Of a stretch of DNA of 64,000 nt, positions 58,338 through 64,000 are shown one piece after another. The translations under genes were made by a program, and so were the position numbers. Source of the DNA: Rhododendron vialii (lineage: Eukaryota; Streptophyta; Magnoliopsida; Ericales; Ericaceae); contig NC_080561.1 of assembly GCF_030253575.1 (NCBI RefSeq), forward strand, positions 1,864,001 through 1,928,000, written 5' to 3'. The notes beneath the pieces were generated by a model that saw only the letters and a list, made by a program, of their open reading frames with translations, ran no database searches and was not told the DNA's origin. Each line of letters opens with the position of its first letter. Within the stretch, counting starts at the first letter, position 1.

Positions 58338-59747
58338 ATGAAAGTATCCTCTCTTCCAAATCTCAACCGCGAAACCACCTCCTTCCCCAATTTCTTCACC
58401 TTCATCCAAGACCCTGCAGACCACCACCACCACGACACCGCCCTTCAAATAGATGAGCACAGCTGCGACACCGAAGCCTCCGAAACGTCGCCGTACGAAG
58501 GCATCCTCTCCCCGTTCGACTCGTTCGATAAAGTGAACGAGATCAGACTTTTCGCTGGGACGAGTTCCGTTGGGTTGATCCGTCGTGGATCGGTCCAAAA
58601 CCAACATAACACGAGTTCCGTCGGGTCAAATCAGTTTAGCGGCGGCGGCGGCAGCGCAACCAGTGGTAATGTAGGACCAAACCCTGCCCAGCTGCGGTGG
58701 TGGGACCAGTGCAGCCACCCGGATTTTCCAGAGTCAGAATTCCGACGCGCTTTCAAGATGAGAAAGTCCACGTTCGAGTTCATATGCAGCGAGCTCGACC
58801 CGGTCATCAACAACAAGGACTACACCATGCTCCGGTTAGCCATACCGCCGGAAATAATACTGGTCCGCCAGTGCGTCGCCGTGTGCATCTGGTGGTTGGC
58901 CACCGGGGAGCCCCTGCGCCTGGTCTCCCAGAAATTCGGGCTAGGCATCTCCACGTGCCGTGAACTCGTGCTAGAAGTTTGTGGGGCAATTAGGAGTGTT
59001 TTGATGAGCAAGTTTTTGAACTGGCCTGATGAGGAGAAAATGACGAAGGTAAAGAGGGAATTTGAGCTGATTTCCGGAATTCCAAACGTGGGTGGATCCA
59101 TCTATACTACGCACGTGCCTATTATTGAGCCGGAGGTGAACGCACCGGCTTATTTCAATAAGAGGCACACGGAGAGGAACCAGAAGATGTCAATCACGGT
59201 ACAAGGCGTTGTTGATTCGAGGGGGGTGTTTACTGACGTTTGTATCGGGTGGCCGGGGTCTATGAGTGATGACAAGATTTTGGAGAATTCGGTGCTTTCG
59301 CAGCGGGCGAGTCGCGGGCTTTTGAAGGATGTTTGGATTGTGGGGAATTCTGGGTACCCATTAATGGATTGGCTGTTGGTTCCTTGCACACATAAGCATT
59401 TGTCGTGTCATCAACACGTGTTTAACGAGAAAGTTGGGAAGGTTCAGAAAGGGGCGAAAAAGGCGTTTTCGCGGTTGAAAGGGAGGTGGAGTTGCTTGCA
59501 GAAGCTGACCGAGGTGCAGCTCCAGGACTTGCCTGCGGTTGTTGGTGCTGCTTGTGTGTTGCACAACATTTGTGAGATGAGGAATGAGGCAATGGATCCG
59601 GCGAAAACGAGTTTCCATCTCTTTGATGATGAGATTGTGCCGGAGGATGCTGTGAGGTCTGTTGACGCGATGCGTGCTAGGGATCAGATTGCTCACCATT
59701 TGTTCCATAATTTGTCTGTCACCGATCGTCTTTTGCGGAACTACTAG
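58338..59747 (+). CDS. Domesticated PIF/Harbinger-derived nuclease-like protein, copy D (ALP1-like)
   Basis: Intact single-exon gene of 469 residues, closest in the window to the At4g29780/At5g12010 type. The N-terminal 120 residues are low-complexity, starting MKVSSLPNLNRETTSFPN. The conserved part includes WWDQCSHPDFPESEFRRAFK, FEFICSELDPVI, TMLRLAIP, QCVAVCIWWLATGEPLRLVS, GIPNVGGSIYTTHVPI, YFNKRHTERNQK, VVDSRGVFTDVCIGWPGS, GNSGYPLMDWLLVP, LKGRWSCLQKLTEVQLQDLP, VGAACVLHNICEMRNEAMDP and the end HHLFHNLSVTDRLLRNY. The second catalytic acidic residue is replaced by Asn in GNSGYPL, so transposition activity is not expected; a chromatin or DNA-binding role is inferred from ALP1. It is preceded by a partial duplicate of its own 5' end whose ORF overlaps the start. 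The start is chosen because it matches the starts of copies A and B. Confidence 0.85.
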   Translation: MKVSSLPNLNRETTSFPNFFTFIQDPADHHHHDTALQIDEHSCDTEASETSPYEGILSPFDSFDKVNEIRLFAGTSSVGLIRRGSVQNQHNTSSVGSNQFSGGGGSATSGNVGPNPAQLRWWDQCSHPDFPESEFRRAFKMRKSTFEFICSELDPVINNKDYTMLRLAIPPEIILVRQCVAVCIWWLATGEPLRLVSQKFGLGISTCRELVLEVCGAIRSVLMSKFLNWPDEEKMTKVKREFELISGIPNVGGSIYTTHVPIIEPEVNAPAYFNKRHTERNQKMSITVQGVVDSRGVFTDVCIGWPGSMSDDKILENSVLSQRASRGLLKDVWIVGNSGYPLMDWLLVPCTHKHLSCHQHVFNEKVGKVQKGAKKAFSRLKGRWSCLQKLTEVQLQDLPAVVGAACVLHNICEMRNEAMDPAKTSFHLFDDEIVPEDAVRSVDAMRARDQIAHHLFHNLSVTDRLLRNY

Positions 59748-60564
59748 TGGTTTTTGTTGGGCCCACCCCATTTGATTGCCTCATGGAACTTGACGCTTTT
59801 TTTTTTTTTTTCATTTGTTAATCCTAATAATAATATGTGTGTCATGTGTTTGGACAGACTTTGTGCTTGGTGTTAAGAAAGTATAGTCTATGACGGAGTG
59901 TGTGCTGTGATAGAGGGATAGCGTAAGGCTGTAACAAAGAGATAGTAAGAGAAAGTTGGACACACAAAACCAGTCCCAGTTAATTACCAGAGAAAGTTGC
60001 TGGCAAATATATGCAGAACAAATCAACACTTTGAAGTTCAAACCCCACTTGTAGAGGGCTGGACTGGAGAGGGCTTTGGGCTCGGCAAATGGGCTTTAGC
60101 TACGTACGACCCATACACTGCGTACTTGGACAAAACCAGGTCACGATTGAGCTGATACACTATTTATGGGCTGGAGGCCTGGAACTCGTGAGCCCAATCC
60201 CCATGGAAGTGCGGTTTCAAAACCTGGCGGTTAAACCAAACCAGTTTTATACCGGGCTTGATTTCAATACGGGCTCTGCATTTGAGGTTACTTATATCAG
60301 AATTGGACGTATAATCGTACTTGGCTATGTTTGGATCCTATATTTCTCAGGTGGAAGAAAGGGAAAGGAATATTATGGAAAAAGAAAGGCGAAAGACTCG
60401 TGTTCCGTCGTTGGACACATGAAAAGAGAATTCTAATATATATTTGGAAAATAGATCAGTTTTTTTTGGGGTTAGTTTTCCCTAAGATAAATCCAGTGTA
60501 TTAGTACTAACTAGATCCTTTTCGCAAATCTGAGATTTTGACAGAGTCTTATCATAGATGGGTG

Positions 60565-60939
60565 CATTGGCGGAGCTATGTTGGGGCTCGGGGTGGCCCC
60601 GGACGCCCTCCGAGCTCTCGAGTTTTAAAATTTTATTTTGTATATACCTGATTTTGATAATTATTCGTGTATAGATACATATAATCTTAATAATTTTGAT
60701 TTGATTTGATAAAAAACGGTTATTTTTCATTCTCATTTCTCAATCTATTGAAGTTGCCTAAGCAAAAAAATAAAATAATTGGTATATTTTAACTTTATTA
60801 GGCTATAATTATTTCAATGTACAAATGTAATTTATTAAAAAAAATTTACGATATAATAATTATACGTTCTGATAAAAAATAATATATGTTTATTAATTCA
60901 GCGCCCTGGGTTGCAAATTCTGGCTCTGCTACTACCACT
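60565..60939. mobile_element. MITE with GGCGGAGC/GCTCTGCT ends, in unit behind copy D
   Basis: The same insertion as 50750-51119, with AGATGGGTG on both sides (60556-60564 and 60940-60948). A short CTACTACCA expansion is seen near its right end. Confidence 0.75.
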
Positions 60940-61219
60940 AGATGGGTGTCATCCCAAGTTGTCCTTGGAGCCAAAAAAAAAAAACTACCTACTTGATTGC
61001 TTGCTTCCTTTATAGAATTACGTAAGATAGTAAAGTATATATTATTATATTAACTTACGCCTTTGATGTTTACACTGGGTTTAATTGTTTATAAAGGAAT
61101 TTAATATTTGTGAGTTTTTTGTCCCAAAAGGATCAAATTAAAATATTTTATTGGTTTAGTACCATTTTTCGATTGAAGTGTAAAAGTACGCGAAGACCAA
61201 CACCGTATTAAACAAACAA

Positions 61220-61365
61220 GGAAAAATCTAAAATCAGTCCACTGGGCTGACAATAAGAAGTATGAATGTGTATTGAAAAGTGTAAAAAAAAATATAAAAA
61301 TATGTGTTTTTCTTATTCTCTTGTGTGCTTATTGTCAACCCACTGGACTGACAATAGAAAGACCG
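61220..61365. mobile_element. 146-bp MITE with 9-bp target duplication
   Basis: AACAAACAA flanks it (61211-61219 and 61366-61374). The paralogous empty site at 51384-51392 reads TATTAAACAAACAATAG. The ends contain CAGTCCACTGGGCTGACAATA, paired with its near-complement at the right. It inserted after the unit duplication; the 9-bp duplication suggests Mutator-like. Confidence 0.85.
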
Positions 61366-62524
61366 AACAAACAATAGTATCAGGCATTATTGCTCTTTAG
61401 CATCATCTCCAACTTCATCAGATTATTAATTATAATATCATATTTTCCTCAAAAGGAAAATCTCCACCTATATTCAGTCCCTAAAAATACAAGTACGTAC
61501 AGAGATGGGAACTAACCCAAATGATGAAAAGCCAATATTAGAAGTTTTGATTGGTAGCTTCAGATAAAGACGGTAGTTTTGATTGGTAGCTTCAGTACAA
61601 AAGGGATGACTTTAGGGGTGGGGACTAAATTGACACAAATTTTAAATGTTGCGGACGAAATTAATCACTTACTAATATTTTAGAGACCAAAAAAGTAAAT
61701 AAACTTTTGCAATAGGATGGTATTTTGAGCGATACGGAATACAATGCTGAGTGCCCCACTCTATTGCCGGTACGGTATTTTAATTTGGTCTCATGTGCGG
61801 AGAATTTGATTTCGTGAAGGTTTTTGTTAACGGGGAAACAAAGAAAAGAAAATATGATATAACTAATGCTTATCTTTTTTCTTTTTTTTTTTTTATTACA
61901 CAAGTTACTTGAAAAATTAAGAAGACATTTAATATTTTATGGGTCTCATATTGCTTGGTCATGTATGGAGATTTCGATGAGGATAAATATTTTTTTCCAA
62001 AATATAATATTGAACAAGTAATATGAGACGGAAGAGTATACGTGGAGGGGTATATGTTTTCCCAAACATTCATTTTGAACTGGTGGTGGCTATTTATCTC
62101 CACAACAGCCAACAACAGGTGAATACCACTAAGCTGCTATATATTAAGACATGTTTGGTGGAGATTAATAGCTATTACGCTTTAGATGTGTCCTTCATCA
62201 TGAAAGTCAATAGCTAATCAATTTTGCACCTTATCCATTGTTTCTTTTGGAAAGAAAAATTCAAAGCTGAAACCCTACTCGTACAAAAATAGCAAGGGAC
62301 CATTTTATTAGGGACACATGTTTGAACACTGATGGGATTTGTTTGAGCTTTCTTGGGAAAACACCTTTTTTAGCTTCACAAAACATAGTATGTTCATTAA
62401 TTGATGAAAAGCGACACGCTCTCTCCCTCCCTCCCTCTCTCTATCCACATGGGGTAGCTCAAGTCAAGTGGCAACAGAATGAGTAGTAAACCCAAAAATT
62501 CTGAGTTTGAAACTTACCAATTTA

Positions 62525-62960
62525 ATTAATGCTCTTTCCAACAAACCGTACGATATCTGTAGTTCAAATCAAGGTGATAGAGGGCACACAATTGTCTAAC
62601 TTTTTTTCAAAGTTCATTCAGTCTGTAGGATCATAAATCTTGAATAAAAATTTAAAAGATTAAATCATTTAATTCTGATTGAGTTGATTTTTTTATGTAA
62701 TCACCCAAACAATTAGTTTAAACTTATTAAACGGCAAGGATTATTTGCATGAGATCCCAAAGTGAGTCCCACACAACCGTTTATACGGAAGACGATGTTG
62801 TTAACAATACGGGGAATCTCAACTGGTGGTTTGTTTCTAAAGGAGAGATTGCCTTAACATGCCCAAAATGGCACAGTTTTGTGTAGCTGCAAATTGTAGC
62901 CATTTTCAGGCGCTGCAGGGACTCAGGGTCCGAAGTCAATTTTGAAAGGGGATGGTGGCT
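62525..62960. repeat. Inverted relative of the 55.0-55.85 kb foldback region
   Basis: 62525-62800 matches the right foldback arm (55567-55845). 62800-62940 then matches the complement of 55060-55215 (GATTGCCTTAACATGCCC, GGCACAGTTTTGTGTAG, TTGTAGCCATTTTCAGGC). Together they show either a longer ancestral palindrome or a flip of the segment. Confidence 0.7.
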
Positions 62961-62964
62961 GCAA

Positions 62965-64000
62965 AATTGGCTACAGGAACAAGGGGTTGGCCAAGTGATC
63001 TTGACCTGTGAGATTTAGCTGTTTATTTCATTTTAAGGTTTCAGGTTTGACTCTCCTTATCAATAATTCTTAGGACATCTCCACGCGTAAGCGTGTGAAA
63101 CGGTTATGAGAAATGCTGTAGGAAATAGTTCAAGATACGCGAAAATTGGCCCGAGATACCTTACATTACCCTTCATATCCTTGCTTCAACCAAGAATGGT
63201 GATTCATAAACACATACAATTTGACTTGTGCCTATTATTTTGAACCCACTTTTGACAATTCTAATCCAGTTTCACTTCAATTCAGTTCATTTACGGTACA
63301 TCTCTATACTTTGTAAATGGCGATATTCGTATATGTGAACACCCAAAGTTATTACGTATCATTTAGATAAGGTCCAAAAACCTTTCAAATCAAAAACTTT
63401 TAATGTGAATTTTAGGGGAACCCCTTTTTTGGTACTGAAAGTCTAAATTTGCAATCGGAACTCCATATTCATCGTTTTCCTCTCAGTATGGACAACCATA
63501 GCGATGAGTGATGACTGATGAGTGGTGAACACTTCCTAGGGAATAGTAGAAGGTAATCTTGTCATCATTTCTTAAAAATATATATTCCTCTTTTCAGTGC
63601 ATATATTATTAATTTATTTGTACAAAATTGGCGGTTACGCTTTTAAGTTGAAAAGTTTAGGGAGTGTAAAAAAGTAGAGGGGCTTAAAAATGATTGAAGC
63701 GCATGGAATGGAATGAAAATAAAAATTCAGGAAAGTATTCAGACAACTTTGACTTTACCTCCTTGTAAGATTCGATCTTATCATATCAAGTATTAATAAC
63801 AGGGATGATACGACCACCGCCATCTCTGACCGCGTGGGCCATCGCATGTCATGTCATGTGGGGTCTATTTCAAACTTTAAAGAAATACAGAAAATATTTA
63901 TAAATTTTAAATTAATTATTTATGGAGCTCCGTAAAAAATCAGCTTGAACAAATATCGATAGATATGTTTTCTGAATTCGTAGATGCGAAACTGTTAAAT
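62965..64000. other. Intergenic, no gene recognised
   Basis: Ordinary AT-rich spacer with short chance frames. No terminal repeats, exon-like frames or RNA genes were seen. Confidence 0.45.

Larger units (their letters stand above)
59950..62525. repeat. 2.5-kb segmental duplicate, unit behind copy D
   Basis: Paralog of 50105-52550. It differs by small indels and one MITE (61220-61365). Unlike its partner, it ends at TTTAATTAA and joins directly to sequence that in the partner lies 3 kb further on (55567). Confidence 0.85.

Overview
This is nuclear DNA of a flowering plant, most likely a eudicot. It is AT-rich, its genes have GT-AG introns, (CT)n tracts lie in 5' leaders, and plant MITEs, a Copia element, a LINE tail and a large solo LTR are present. 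I cannot fix the genus; an asterid or Ericales-like origin is only an impression. No rRNA, tRNA or CRISPR was seen.

Left third (1-19 kb): a degenerate AT-rich tandem array (34-900) and MITE remnants come first. Then comes a complete six-exon gene for the shared RNA polymerase subunit 6 (NRPB6 type, 5030-8908). Its promoter-like upstream DNA recurs twice downstream of the stop. Next is a small gene of unknown function (10299-12807) with one first exon and two homologous alternative last exons, each built from two copies of a DVKAPN...KEE...EAI module. The stretch 12.9-19.3 kb holds two Tourist-like MITEs and two large foldback repeats. One foldback is almost perfect (15798-16189); the other lies just upstream of the next gene.

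Middle (19.6-36 kb): an apparently intact four-exon NPR1 gene (19659-27025), the salicylic-acid co-activator of plant immunity. Its long first intron contains tandem repeats, a hAT-like insert and a LINE tail. It is followed by an intact intronless gene (copy A, 28257-29849) of the domesticated PIF/Harbinger family (ALP1-like, At5g12010/At4g29780 type). A broken Copia element (about 29998-35262, minus strand) sits behind copy A.

Right half (37-63 kb): a mosaic of segmental duplications of the NPR1 3' end plus the Harbinger-derived gene. The NPR1 last exon is repeated at 38404-38682, and smaller NPR1 exon-1, exon-4 and 5'-leader pieces lie at 39.1, 42.7-42.9 and about 57.9 kb. Copy B of the Harbinger-derived gene keeps only its N-terminal part, which reads in frame into a five-exon bHLH gene (40215-42730), giving a candidate chimeric transcription factor of 287 residues. 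Copy C (46852-48214) is a pseudogene and copy D (58338-59747) is intact. The downstream flanks of C and D are a further 2.4-kb duplication. Pairs of filled and empty sites between the copies date several MITE insertions and define their target-site duplications. A perfect-TSD solo LTR of about 2 kb (52728-54707) and foldback repeats complete the region.

The strongest candidates for something undescribed are the Harbinger-bHLH fusion, the shuffled NPR1 fragments around it, and the duplicated alternative terminal exons of the small gene. All coordinates and alignments are by eye.
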